Origin: Paraglaciecola polaris LMG 21857
GTDB taxonomy: Bacteria; Pseudomonadota; Gammaproteobacteria; Enterobacterales; Alteromonadaceae
Assembly: GCF_000315055.1 (NCBI RefSeq)
Contig: NZ_BAER01000126.1
Location: 1-44,995 of the forward strand
DNA: 44,995 bases
Reading direction: 5' to 3'
In this document: piece by piece, positions 34,206-43,277 of the stretch
Layout of the letters: every line of letters starts with the position of its first letter
How positions within the stretch are numbered: position 1 is the first letter of the stretch
Program-made: the position numbers and the translations under genes
Notes under the pieces: model-generated
Told to the model about the DNA's origin: nothing
Database searches by the model: none
What the model saw: the letters and a program-made list of their open reading frames with translations, nothing else

Positions 34206-35549
34206 TTGAACAGAACAGAAATTCGCGCTTCTTTGGCTTTGGCTGCCGTTTACGTCCTGCGTATGTTGGGATTATTTATGGTAATGCCAGTTCTCGCCAT
34301 TCTAGCGATTCATTACCCAGATTACTCTGCCTTAATGCTTGGCCTCGCCATTGGTGGCTATGGGCTGACTCAAGCTATTTTGCAAATCCCCATGGGAGTG
34401 CTGTCCGATAAAATTGGTCGCAAGCCAGTGATCATAGGTGGTTTGCTGATGTTCGCCATCGGCAGCGGGGTTGCAGCGAATGCTGACAGCATGCTGTGGA
34501 TAGTGATAGGTCGATTTTTACAAGGTGCCGGGGCTATTGCCGGCGCGATCATGGCCCTAGCAGGAGACGTGAGTCGAGAGCAACAGCGGCCAAAAGTAAT
34601 GGCGATCATCGGTATTGCTATTGGCTTTTCCTTCTATATAGCCTTATTGATTGGACCTGTGATTGCCGATCGTTATGGGCTGCATGGTATTTTTGCTATT
34701 ACAGGCGTACTGGCTATTTTATGTATTCCTCTGGTGATTTGGGTTGTGCCCAGCGCCATTAATTATGCCCCTAAAGGCGATACCTTACCGGTATTGACCG
34801 ACGTCAAAACATTATTTTTTGACCCACAATTACGTCGTTTGAATATTAGTGTGTTGTTGCTACACATGATGATCACTGTGTTATTTGTACAAATGCCCAT
34901 ATTGCTCAGTGCCTTAGGTTGGCAACTAGAACGCCATTGGCAGTTGTATTTACCCATACTCAGCGCATCGGTAGTCGGTTTGATCGCGCTCATGGTGCTG
35001 ACCAAAAAAATGAGTCAGGCAGCCGTTATTCGATTATGCATATTACTGTTAGGCGGGGCGTTGATTGGACTGCATTTTGCGCATGGTACTGTGTTGGCCG
35101 TCATGATATTTGGCTGGTTATTTTTTACCGGCTTTAATTTTCTCGAAGCAAGTTTTCCAGCATTGGTGTCAAGTATTGCCCCTGCGGGTAAAAAAGGCTC
35201 TGCTATGGGTATTTATGCCAGCTTTCAGTTTTTAGGTGCCTTTTTAGGCGGCACCCTATCAGGCTTGGCCAGTGAGTTCATAGGCGCCCAGTGGGTGTTT
35301 GTGATTGCCGGGGGCGTGTGCGCAGTGTGGTGGTTTGGTTTACGTAAACTCGATGGACGTGAGCGAATGAAGCGCTATACCCTCAAACCTGACTTTACTC
35401 GTTATTCGGCGCAGACCATAGGCGAACAGCTCGCGACCCTAGAAGGGGTTGTTGATGTGACTGTAGTACCAGATGAAGGGGTAGTTTACATCAAAGCAGA
35501 TGGTAAAGTATTTGTGTTAGATAAGGCGCAAATCTTAGTCAACGGCTGA
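34206..35549 (+). CDS. yajR: YajR-like MFS transporter with C-terminal YAM domain
   Basis: This 447-residue drug/proton-antiporter-type MFS protein has RMLGLFMVMPVLAIL in TM1, motif A GVLSDKIGRKPVI and motif C-like segments (GFSFYIALLIGPVIAD). The soluble C-terminal tail (about 385-447, TIGEQLATLEGVVDVTVVPDEG) fits the ferredoxin-like YAM domain of E. coli YajR. The start is TTG at 34206; a stop at 34191 leaves no better in-frame start upstream. It diverges from uvrA and precedes ssb. The substrate is unknown. Confidence 0.85.
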   Translation: MNRTEIRASLALAAVYVLRMLGLFMVMPVLAILAIHYPDYSALMLGLAIGGYGLTQAILQIPMGVLSDKIGRKPVIIGGLLMFAIGSGVAANADSMLWIVIGRFLQGAGAIAGAIMALAGDVSREQQRPKVMAIIGIAIGFSFYIALLIGPVIADRYGLHGIFAITGVLAILCIPLVIWVVPSAINYAPKGDTLPVLTDVKTLFFDPQLRRLNISVLLLHMMITVLFVQMPILLSALGWQLERHWQLYLPILSASVVGLIALMVLTKKMSQAAVIRLCILLLGGALIGLHFAHGTVLAVMIFGWLFFTGFNFLEASFPALVSSIAPAGKKGSAMGIYASFQFLGAFLGGTLSGLASEFIGAQWVFVIAGGVCAVWWFGLRKLDGRERMKRYTLKPDFTRYSAQTIGEQLATLEGVVDVTVVPDEGVVYIKADGKVFVLDKAQILVNG

Positions 35550-35823
35550 CAATAAATGAACATGGATCAAGGGCAAATTTCCAAGGAACTATCTTATAAA
35601 TAACGTTATAATGTGTCCCACAGTGAAAATCATTTTTGTTCGATATGACATTGAGATTTTGCGCTAAGTGGTGATGTAAAAAGCACATTTGGCCAATTTG
35701 GCAGTACGTTTAAATGATCACTAATTAATTGAAAAATAGACATATCCATATATAAAATCAGGCTGTTATCGAAGCAATACATGTTTTGAAACCTGATCTT
35801 TAGGACAGAAAATAGGAGTTAAA

Positions 35824-36417
35824 ATGGCGAGCAAAGGCGTAAACAAAGTCATATTGGTGGGCAATTTGGGACAAGATCCCGAAGTACGTTATATGCCAAA
35901 TGGTAATGCGGTAGCGAATTTAAGCATCGCGACCAGCGAGAGCTGGAAAGACCAACAAGGGCAGATGCAAGAGCGCACCGAATGGCATCGCCTAACTATG
36001 TATCGCCGTTTAGCCGAAGTTGCTGGTGAATACTTGCGCAAAGGGTCACAAATTTACGTTGAAGGTAAATTGCAAACCCGTAAATGGCAAGACCAACAAG
36101 GTCAAGACAAGTACACCACTGAAATCATTGTTGACCAAATGCAAATGCTAGGCGGCAAAGGCGGCGGTCAGTCTGAAGGTGGTTTCCAAGGACAGCAACG
36201 TCCTGCAGCGGCTCCTCAGCAACGCCCGAATCAAGGTGCACAGAGTTCAGGTGGTCAACAGCCAGGATATCAACAGACCCCTAATCAAGGTTACAATCAA
36301 GCGCCTCAAGGCGGTCAGCCAAATCAAGGTTTTAACCAAGCCCCTCAAGGTGGCCAAAACAAACCAGCACCCATGGCTGAACCTGACTTTGATTTTGATG
36401 ATGATATTCCCTTCTAG
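35824..36417 (+). CDS. ssb: Single-stranded DNA-binding protein
   Basis: This 197-residue SSB has an N-terminal OB fold (about 5-112; [55 protein letters not shown]). A Gln/Gly/Pro-rich linker has repeats of the [12 protein letters not shown] type (about 153-180). The acidic protein-docking tail is DFDDDIPF. It forms tetramers that coat ssDNA in replication, repair and recombination. TAGGAG precedes the ATG. The 274-bp gap upstream contains a TATAAT (35607-35612) without a good -35 box. Confidence 0.97.
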   Translation: MASKGVNKVILVGNLGQDPEVRYMPNGNAVANLSIATSESWKDQQGQMQERTEWHRLTMYRRLAEVAGEYLRKGSQIYVEGKLQTRKWQDQQGQDKYTTEIIVDQMQMLGGKGGGQSEGGFQGQQRPAAAPQQRPNQGAQSSGGQQPGYQQTPNQGYNQAPQGGQPNQGFNQAPQGGQNKPAPMAEPDFDFDDDIPF

Positions 36418-36463
36418 GCTCCGGGTTGTCTTTTTTGTAAAGACGTTTTGAATGTGTTTATAT

Positions 36464-36491
36464 AAAGCCTCGTATTTACGGGGCTTTTTTT
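36464..36491 (+). terminator. ssb: Rho-independent terminator after ssb
   Basis: AAAGCCTCG (36464-36472) pairs with CGGGGCTTT (36479-36487) with one T-G pair and a 6-nt loop, running into seven T residues. Confidence 0.88.
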
Positions 36492-36614
36492 CGCCTATTA
36501 TCTGGGCTGGTGCGTCATTTTGTCGCATGACTTAACGACTGACATTGCACTACACTTGCTGCCGTTTTAGACACTTTTGGCTGCTCTGGTGGTTATATCT
36601 TTGGAATACACACC

Positions 36615-36818
36615 ATGTCCCAGTTGAATTCAGGCTCACCTTTTAACGTAAGGCAGCTTTATTTAGCCCGTGAAGCGTACTTTAATCCGTTTTTTACCAT
36701 GGTTGATGTGAACCCATATACTGGTGCATTGCTTGACGCGCAAGACTTGCCTTCACGACTAACCAACCAAGAACGATTGGTGCGACATTCCGTTACTTCT
36801 TTGAATAACATTCATTAA
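36615..36818 (+). CDS. Small protein of unknown function, 67 residues
   Basis: I do not recognise this family. The protein starts MSQLNSGSPFNVRQLYLARE and has FNPFFTMVDVNPYTGALL and a basic C-terminal half. It has no signal peptide or membrane segment. A GGA lies about 11 nt before the ATG, and a long terminator-like hairpin follows at 36838, which supports a real short transcript. It could still be a chance reading frame. Confidence 0.45.
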   Translation: MSQLNSGSPFNVRQLYLAREAYFNPFFTMVDVNPYTGALLDAQDLPSRLTNQERLVRHSVTSLNNIH

Positions 36819-36837
36819 TCACATACCCCGAGAAAAT

Positions 36838-36881
36838 AACTGGCTACCTGAATGTCGTAGTGGGCGTTCAGGTACCCAGTT
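36838..36881 (+). terminator. Long terminator-like hairpin
   Basis: AACTGGCTACCTGAA (36838-36852) pairs with TTCAGGTACCCAGTT (36867-36881) with a single mismatch in 15, around a 14-nt loop. The following TTTCATTTC is T-rich. It lies 20 bp after the 67-residue gene. Confidence 0.65.
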
Positions 36882-36958
36882 TCATTTCAAATGTCGAACT
36901 GACGTTTTTCGTTTGAGCTAGAAGGTATGTATTAACGGCTTTTTAGCAGGCAATCACC

Positions 36959-37108
36959 ATGAAAAAAATAAATTTACCCAGCAAAATGTGCCCTGTTTGT
37001 CAGCGGCCATTTGCATGGCGCAAAAAATGGCAAAAGGACTGGGAGCAAGTAAAGTATTGCTCGAAGCGTTGTGCAGGGAATCGAAAGCAGCTCAATGAAA
37101 ATGAGTAA
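36959..37108 (+). CDS. DUF2256 zinc-ribbon-like small protein, 49 residues
   Basis: This is a short gene easily lost in automated calls. The product begins [20 protein letters not shown] and continues [20 protein letters not shown]. The cysteines CPVC (11, 14) and C34/C38, together with the PF-WRKKW-W-VKYCS-RC pattern, are diagnostic of DUF2256, a putative zinc-binding family. The ATG has AGCAGG upstream at workable spacing. Function is unknown; in other genomes the family is often near photolyase/cryptochrome-like genes, which are not present here. Confidence 0.85.
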   Translation: MKKINLPSKMCPVCQRPFAWRKKWQKDWEQVKYCSKRCAGNRKQLNENE

Positions 37109-37282
37109 TCATGTAGACCATTATTTTCATCAATTGAGGCTCAGCTTTGTCTGGGACGACTTGGCAGCGTGTGTTGCTTGAGGATCCGTTTACTTTCTTG
37201 TTGGGCATAATCACGTTTTTGAAACGCCTAAAGGGTGTCACTCGCTAAGATGGGATCAGCTTAATCAAGGCAAGCTGAATAA

Positions 37283-37307
37283 GCCGCCCCTATTGGTATA
37301 GGGCGGC
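37283..37307. terminator. Hairpin at the end of the amine-dehydrogenase operon
   Basis: GCCGCCC (37283-37289) pairs with GGGCGGC (37301-37307), extended by TAT/ATA past a bulged C. It lies 26 bp beyond the stop of the opposite-strand aldehyde dehydrogenase gene and probably terminates that operon, although no strong T-run follows on either strand. Confidence 0.5.
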
Positions 37308-37332
37308 GGCAGTACGAGTTATGTTTTAGGTA

Positions 37333-38745
37333 TTAAAATGTTTGCTTGGCCATATTAATGACATGCACTTGGGTGTATTCCAGCAGGCCTTCTTGAGCAA
37401 ACTCCACGCCTATTCCTGATTCTTTGGAGCCTCCAAATGGTACAGTGGGGCCAAAGGCTAAATGTTGGTTTATCCAAGTTGTGCCGCATTCGAGGCGTTT
37501 GGCTACTTCGTAGGCCTTATCTAAATCGTTAGACCACACCGAACCGCCTAAGCCAAATACTGAATTGTTAGCGCGCTCGACTGCTTCGTCGATGGTTTTG
37601 TATTTGATCACAGGCAGAATAGGACCGAAAGGTTCTTCATCAACCACTTTGCAGCCATCGGTGATATCGCGCACTATGGTGGGGCGCATAAAAAATCCTG
37701 GGCCGTTTAGCACTTCTCCGCCAGCGGCAATCACGCCGTTTTCTTTGGCATCGGCTAAGTATTCTTGCACCTTGCTAAACTGCGCTTTGTTTTGAATAGG
37801 GCCAAAGGTCACGCCTTCATCTAAGCCATTACCGACAACGGCACTGTTAGCGAGTGCGCTGAGCTCGTTGACCACAGCATCGTATATATCTTCGTGTACA
37901 TATAAGCGTTTAAGGGCGATGCACACTTGACCACAATTCATAAACGCCGTGGCGAATATAGCGGGTGCGACTTTCTTCGGATCCACGTCAGGTAAGACGA
38001 TACCTGCATCATTGCCACCTAGCTCAAGTGTCAGGCGTTTAAGCGTATTTGCTGACGCTGCCATGATTTTTTTACCTGTTGGTGTTGAACCGGTAAAGGC
38101 CACTTTATTAACATCGGGGTGAGAGCTCAGTATGTGTCCTAAGTCATTGTTATCCGTGATGATATTAACGACACCCTTAGGGAATATCTGCTGGCAGATT
38201 TCAGACAACTTAAGCACACACAAAGGGGTGGATGCCGGGGGCTTTAATATAAAGGTATTTCCCGCCAATACCGCAGGTGCGAGTTTGAAACTGCCTATCA
38301 TTAACGGGAAGTTCCAAGGCACCACGCCAGCCACCACACCGAGGGGTTTACGGTGTAATTCGACTTTAGCGGTGGCATCATCTTGATAGGTTTCAACCGG
38401 CAACTCACTTTGGGCAAAATAGCGAATAAAGGCGCAACTAAAACCCACTTCAGCGGTGGATTCAGCAAGAGGCTTGCCTTGCTCTTGGGTCAATATTTCA
38501 GCAAATTCCTGGGTTCGTTGCTCAAGGGCATCGGCCAGTTTAAGTAAGCAGTCTTTGCGGGTCTGCATATCGGTTTTTTGCCATTGTGGGAAAGCCGCTT
38601 TTGCCGCTGCGATAGCTTGTTCAAATTGGCCTTCATCGGCACAGGTGACGCACTGAAAAACTTCTTCAGTGGCTGGATTGATTACCTCTAATGGACGGTT
38701 ACCTTGCACTAATTCGCCGTTTATTAGCATTGAAAATGATTGCAT
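37333..38745 (-). CDS. NAD(P)-dependent aldehyde dehydrogenase
   Basis: This 470-residue ALDH-superfamily enzyme has the Rossmann segment VVPWNFPLMI (Asn145), FTGSTPTGKKIM, the general base Glu241 in LELGGND, the catalytic Cys275 in NCGQVCIALKR, and EEPFGPILPV. It oxidises an aldehyde to the acid in the cytoplasm. I chose the ATG at 38745, which has AGAGGA upstream; a reading frame from 38787 overlaps the upstream gene. It is the last gene of the mauE-D-A/cytochrome/receptor/ligase operon and probably handles the aldehyde made by the amine dehydrogenase. That substrate is inferred. Confidence 0.93.
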   Translation of the reverse strand: MQSFSMLINGELVQGNRPLEVINPATEEVFQCVTCADEGQFEQAIAAAKAAFPQWQKTDMQTRKDCLLKLADALEQRTQEFAEILTQEQGKPLAESTAEVGFSCAFIRYFAQSELPVETYQDDATAKVELHRKPLGVVAGVVPWNFPLMIGSFKLAPAVLAGNTFILKPPASTPLCVLKLSEICQQIFPKGVVNIITDNNDLGHILSSHPDVNKVAFTGSTPTGKKIMAASANTLKRLTLELGGNDAGIVLPDVDPKKVAPAIFATAFMNCGQVCIALKRLYVHEDIYDAVVNELSALANSAVVGNGLDEGVTFGPIQNKAQFSKVQEYLADAKENGVIAAGGEVLNGPGFFMRPTIVRDITDGCKVVDEEPFGPILPVIKYKTIDEAVERANNSVFGLGGSVWSNDLDKAYEVAKRLECGTTWINQHLAFGPTVPFGGSKESGIGVEFAQEGLLEYTQVHVINMAKQTF

Positions 38746-38755
38746 AACTGATCCT

Positions 38756-40444
38756 CTAACGTGTAGGGGAAGCCTGGGAGATTTCAAGCTCCATGACTTC
38801 GCGCATTTTGAATTTTTGAACTTTGCCGGTGACGGTTAAAGGAAACTCTTCGACAAAACGTATGTGTTTAGGAATTTTAAAATGGGCAATTTGATTCTTA
38901 CAGTAGGCGGTAATTTCACTTACACAGGCACTGCTGCCAGGCTTAAGACATATCCAAGCGCATACTTCTTCGCCGTAATCACTGTGGGCAATGCCAAACA
39001 CTTGGATGTCTTGCACCGCTGGATGAGTATATAAAAACTCTTCAATTTCCTTGGGATAGATGTTTTCACCGCCACGGATGATCATGTCTTTGCTTCGCCC
39101 CACGATAGTGACGTAACCGTCTGCATCCATGACACCGATATCCCCAGAGTGTAACCATCCACCTGGGTCTATGGTTTCGGCAGTGCGCACCGGATCGTTC
39201 CAGTAGCCGCGCATGACTGAGTAGCCGCGTGTGCACACTTCGCCACGTTCACCGACCGGGATAACCCGATTCTGTTCATCGACTAGTTTGACCTCAATAC
39301 GTGCCATCACTCGGCCTACGGTTTCAACACGTTTCTCGATGGGATCCTCTGGTAGGGTAAGGTGATTTAACGGGCTTAACTCCGTTTGGCCGTAGCCAAT
39401 TAATACATGCTCCATATGCATTTCATTGATCACGCGCTTCATTACTTCCGCTGGGCATAGTGAGCCCGCCATGATGCCGGTGCGTAAGCTAGACAGGTCA
39501 AAGTCTTTAAATTTTGGGTGATCCAACTCTGAAATAAACATGGTCGGCACCCCATGCAGTGCGGTGCAGCGTTCTTTTTCAACCACTTGAAGCGTGGTTA
39601 ACGGATCAAAGGCGTCATTGGGGTACACCATAGTTGCCCCATGCGCGATGCAAGACAAATTACCTAATACCATACCGAAGCAGTGGTACAGAGGGACCGG
39701 AATACATACCTTGTCCGGTGGTGTCAGGCGCATACCCTCGCCGGCTAAAAAGCCGTTATTTAAAATATTACAGTGGGTCAGTGTGGCGCCTTTGGGCTGA
39801 CCTGTGGTGCCACTGGTAAATTGAATATTGATAGGGTCGTCAGGCAATAACAGACCGACAATACTTTTAAGCTTTTCCTGTTCTGCTGGTCCGCCCATTT
39901 TTGTGACCTGGGCATAATTAAGCATGCCTGGCACTGCGTTGTCGCCCATTTTTATGATGTTGCGTAAATGGGGAAAAGCGTCGCTTTGGATGTTATCTGC
40001 CGGGCATTGCGCTAGTTCAGGCAACAATTCTTGCAGCATGTCTGGATAACAACTGCTTTTAAATTGCTCTGCGCAGACTATGGCTTTGCATTCTACTTTG
40101 TTCAGGGCATATTCCAGTTCACGTATGCGATAAGCAGGATTAAGACACACCATAATCGCGCCGATTTTCGCCGTGGCGAATTGGGTCACCGTCCATTCGT
40201 AGGAATTCGGTCCCCAAATACCGACGCGGTCGCCGGTATTAATCCCCAGTGCAAGTAACCCAGCGGCTAACTCATTCACTTTTTGCTGCAGCGTTGCGTA
40301 CGTCCAGCGAATACCTTGATGGGCGACCACCAGGGCTTCGTTATCAGGCTGGGCGTGGCTAATGTGATCGAAATATTCGCCAATGGTTTGGTAAATCAGT
40401 TGTGAGTCGGATTTACCACATATATAGCTTTGTTTAAGCGCCAT
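38756..40444 (-). CDS. AMP-dependent acyl-CoA synthetase
   Basis: This 562-residue member of the adenylate-forming superfamily has the P-loop FTSGTTGQPKGATLTH (209-224), PLYHCFGMVLGN, GYGQTELSP, the core motif GWLHSGDIGVMDADGYV and GRSKDMIIRGGENIYPKE. The C-terminal lysine region is PLTVTGKVQKFKMRE. The sequence resembles medium-chain or FadD/ACSF2-like acyl-CoA ligases more than PaaK-type phenylacetate ligases. It lies 10 bp before the aldehyde dehydrogenase gene, so it probably activates the resulting acid. The acid is not identifiable from sequence. Confidence 0.9.
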   Translation of the reverse strand: MALKQSYICGKSDSQLIYQTIGEYFDHISHAQPDNEALVVAHQGIRWTYATLQQKVNELAAGLLALGINTGDRVGIWGPNSYEWTVTQFATAKIGAIMVCLNPAYRIRELEYALNKVECKAIVCAEQFKSSCYPDMLQELLPELAQCPADNIQSDAFPHLRNIIKMGDNAVPGMLNYAQVTKMGGPAEQEKLKSIVGLLLPDDPINIQFTSGTTGQPKGATLTHCNILNNGFLAGEGMRLTPPDKVCIPVPLYHCFGMVLGNLSCIAHGATMVYPNDAFDPLTTLQVVEKERCTALHGVPTMFISELDHPKFKDFDLSSLRTGIMAGSLCPAEVMKRVINEMHMEHVLIGYGQTELSPLNHLTLPEDPIEKRVETVGRVMARIEVKLVDEQNRVIPVGERGEVCTRGYSVMRGYWNDPVRTAETIDPGGWLHSGDIGVMDADGYVTIVGRSKDMIIRGGENIYPKEIEEFLYTHPAVQDIQVFGIAHSDYGEEVCAWICLKPGSSACVSEITAYCKNQIAHFKIPKHIRFVEEFPLTVTGKVQKFKMREVMELEISQASPTR

Positions 40445-40470
40445 AAAATTTTCCTAATTTATCGTGTTCT

Positions 40471-42777
40471 TTATTCAAATTTGTAGGTAGCGCTTACACC
40501 CCACCACCTTGGTTTACCGTAATAATTTTCGACCATTCCGAAGCCGCCTGCTTCAGGGCCGCCAGCCAGGTCAAAGGCCATAACGCGGTATTCTTTATCC
40601 AATAAATTGTCTACAAAGCCTGCTAGAACCAATTTGCCGTCGTCTGAGGTATATGAAACCCGAGCGTTGAACAGGGCATAACCACTTTGCTCACCCACAG
40701 GTGAGTTCTTTAATTGAAAAAAGTGTTCGCTCATATATACGAAGTCAATTTGCGCAGCAAGTTCACCGTCAGCCAGTTGCCAGCAGTATCGAGCGAGGCC
40801 GTTAATGTTCCACTCTGGGGTCACCACTGCGCGGCGATCGACCAGTTCACCACTGGGTAGTTGGTAAGCATCTTCTACGTTGTTGTCTATGTAACTTACG
40901 CCCAATAGCAGGTCGAGGTTGTCTACTGGGTTTGAGGTAATTTCTAGCTCTGCACCACTAATACTGGCGTCGGTGTTAAATACAAAGGTGGTAAGGCCTT
41001 CTAAACGAAAAGCTTGATAATCGTCGTAGTCGTAGTAATACATCGCCCCATTTACACGGGTGGTTGAGTTAAGCTGATGTTTGATGCCGAACTCATAGGC
41101 ATGCAGGGTTTCTTTATCAAACTTCATTTCTTCAGGCCCGCCCGTTGCTGGGTTGCCATCAAGAAAATCAGAGATATCTAGCGGAGCATTGTAACCACCA
41201 CTTTTAATGCCGCGGTTGTAACTTAAATAGAATAAAGTGCCCCTCGCCGGACTGAAATCGACTTCGGCTTTGGCCGTTACGTAATCGTCGTCTAGGCTGG
41301 CGAAATCAAACGTGTCATCGTTAAATACAAATAAGGGGCCGCCAAAACCCAGTGGATCAGCATCAACAATGTTGGCTGCGGAAGGATTTAAACCATTGGC
41401 TATTTCAACGTAGTTTTGCGAGTAGTCCATGGACTTTTCTTCGTTAGCCCAGCGTAAGCCACCAATGACAGTCCATTGGTCATTCAAGTCATATTCTACT
41501 TGGGCGAAGACCGAATAGGTTTCGGTCGTGGTATCAAAGGGTGTCCAAATCGTGACAGGGCCCCCTGTTACGGGTCCCGTTCCTGCACCCGGGCCAGCCA
41601 ATTGATCTACAAAGCCGCGTACTTGGCCACCATTTGCAAAGGTACCGTCAATGTCGAGATAATATAGACCCGTCACCCAACGGGTGTTGTCACTTTGCCC
41701 GTTCAAACGTAACTCTTGTGAAAACTGATCCACGTCGGATTGCAGAAAAAAGTTGTAGTAGTCTAAAGGGGAAGCATCAGAATCTTCGATATAATCTTTT
41801 TCTAGGCTCCAAACATCTGTGATGGCGGTGAACAGAATGTCACCAAAATCCCATTGCAGATTACTGGTGATGCCCTGACTTTCCACTTTGTTAAAGCCGA
41901 TTTTATCGTAAGAGCCCGTGTATACCCCGTTATCTGGCTCTTGGTAGCCTGAAGTGGTCAAGTTTGGCCCATCGAAGTGCTCACCTAACCCAGTAGCAGG
42001 ATTGACTCTGGCACTGGTGTGCTCGAAAAATCCACTGTCTATGTCTTGCTCACCACTTCTGGCGCTGATCAACCATTCGATGTCGTCGGTGACTTCAAGT
42101 AAAAATTGCAAGCGTGCAGCCCAATCGTCACCGTTGTTAAGATCTTTGCCTAGGGTGTTGTTGATATAGGGGTCGTGATTGTTGGTGGTGAATGAGAAGC
42201 GGGAGAAAAGGGTGTCGGTGAGTGCGCCGCCTACGGCACCTTCGGTGAGGACTTGGTTGTAGCTACCTAATGTGAGCTTACCGTATCCCTCGAAGGTATC
42301 TGTGGGCTTGCGTGATATGTAATGAACCAAGCCCCCCGTCGCATTTCTGCCAAATAAGGTGCCTTGAGGGCCTTTTAATATTTCCACTCGTTCGATATCG
42401 AACAATTGAAACCCTGCCCCAGAAGAGGCGCTAATGTAGGCTTCATCTAAATAAACGGCCACCGGAGATTCCTGATGATCACCTGAAAAATCATTCTGTG
42501 CTACGCCTCGAATATTGATGTAAAACGCAGATGGGCCATTGGGTTGAATAGCCGTTACGCCGGGTGCCATCGCAGTGACTTCTTGGGCGTTGTCATAACC
42601 CAAAGCGTCAATTTGCTCGCCACTAAAAGCGGTGATCGAAATCCCTACTTCCTGAACGCTTTGTGTGCGCTTTTGTGCGGTCACTTCAATGACCTCTAAT
42701 ACGTCAGCATATGCACCGACGCTTGCGAGGCCAAGCATGACCGCGGTCGATATTGTTGAGTAGCTCAGTGTTTTCAT
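40471..42777 (-). CDS. TonB-dependent receptor in the amine-dehydrogenase operon
   Basis: This 768-residue outer-membrane receptor has a signal peptide (about 1-24, cleavage after AYA) and a TonB-box-like LEVIEVTAQKR. The plug contains SPVAVYLDEAYIS, FDIERVEILKGPQGTLFGRN and GGLVHYISRKP. The barrel ends VSATYKFE. AGGAGA precedes the ATG. It sits between the cytochrome and CoA-ligase genes with gaps of 26-30 bp, so it is co-transcribed with amine oxidation. The ligand may be the amine-containing substrate or a metal/cofactor needed by the pathway. It is not close in sequence to the receptor at 1491-4385. Confidence 0.92.
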   Translation of the reverse strand: MKTLSYSTISTAVMLGLASVGAYADVLEVIEVTAQKRTQSVQEVGISITAFSGEQIDALGYDNAQEVTAMAPGVTAIQPNGPSAFYINIRGVAQNDFSGDHQESPVAVYLDEAYISASSGAGFQLFDIERVEILKGPQGTLFGRNATGGLVHYISRKPTDTFEGYGKLTLGSYNQVLTEGAVGGALTDTLFSRFSFTTNNHDPYINNTLGKDLNNGDDWAARLQFLLEVTDDIEWLISARSGEQDIDSGFFEHTSARVNPATGLGEHFDGPNLTTSGYQEPDNGVYTGSYDKIGFNKVESQGITSNLQWDFGDILFTAITDVWSLEKDYIEDSDASPLDYYNFFLQSDVDQFSQELRLNGQSDNTRWVTGLYYLDIDGTFANGGQVRGFVDQLAGPGAGTGPVTGGPVTIWTPFDTTTETYSVFAQVEYDLNDQWTVIGGLRWANEEKSMDYSQNYVEIANGLNPSAANIVDADPLGFGGPLFVFNDDTFDFASLDDDYVTAKAEVDFSPARGTLFYLSYNRGIKSGGYNAPLDISDFLDGNPATGGPEEMKFDKETLHAYEFGIKHQLNSTTRVNGAMYYYDYDDYQAFRLEGLTTFVFNTDASISGAELEITSNPVDNLDLLLGVSYIDNNVEDAYQLPSGELVDRRAVVTPEWNINGLARYCWQLADGELAAQIDFVYMSEHFFQLKNSPVGEQSGYALFNARVSYTSDDGKLVLAGFVDNLLDKEYRVMAFDLAGGPEAGGFGMVENYYGKPRWWGVSATYKFE

Positions 42778-42807
42778 TGTGTCTCCTAGGTGCGAATCCA
42801 GTTGTGT

Positions 42808-43263
42808 TTAATTATTTTTTTTATACTCTTGTATTCGGGCAACCAGCGCTTTACGCGTGTCGCCCAATTCGCTACGTAGAACGTACTGTCGTAATCGTTC
42901 CACCTCTTTTTCATCGAACTCTTTAAAGTCATCCGGTAGCTGATCCCCACTAAAGGTGCGTAGCATCCAGTTGACGATTTTGGCTAACTCTTTACTTTTT
43001 ATTGGCGCGGTAGATACCCCTGGCACTTGAATGAGGAACTCTCGCCCGCCTTCGACTGCAGCAAAATAGCCCAGGGCATTGCGCATATCTGGTATCCGTG
43101 GATCTCCGCTGCCACGGCCGTCCGCTGTATGACAGCCACTACAAAACAAGGTGTATTTCATTTTGGTTTGCGCGTCATTGGCGTGACTGGTAACAGGCAG
43201 CAACATAAACAGGCACAGCGTCAAAACTGATTTCACTGCCTTGAGTCGGGACGTTTTAAGCAT
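42808..43263 (-). CDS. Mono-haem cytochrome c, putative electron acceptor of the amine dehydrogenase
   Basis: This 151-residue exported protein has a signal peptide (about 1-28, cleavage after SHA) and one haem-binding CSGCH (Cys41, Cys44, His45). A class I c-type cytochrome body follows, with an unusually charged C-terminal helix region (about 105-151). The sixth ligand is unclear. It lies 14 bp after the light-chain gene, where methylamine operons usually carry the cupredoxin amicyanin (mauC). It is therefore a candidate acceptor of electrons from TTQ. It is too short and has too few haem sites to be MauG. Confidence 0.88.
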   Translation of the reverse strand: MLKTSRLKAVKSVLTLCLFMLLPVTSHANDAQTKMKYTLFCSGCHTADGRGSGDPRIPDMRNALGYFAAVEGGREFLIQVPGVSTAPIKSKELAKIVNWMLRTFSGDQLPDDFKEFDEKEVERLRQYVLRSELGDTRKALVARIQEYKKNN

Positions 43264-43277
43264 GGTTGTTCTCCCGA

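Noticed and set aside
35550-35823. SOS box or regulatory inverted repeat upstream of ssb
   Set aside because: No LexA-type site; the ATCAGG/CCTGAT arms near 35758-35800 are only 6 bp and far apart.
42808-43263. The cytochrome as MauG
   Set aside because: Only one CxxCH motif and 151 residues; MauG has two haem sites and is over twice as long.
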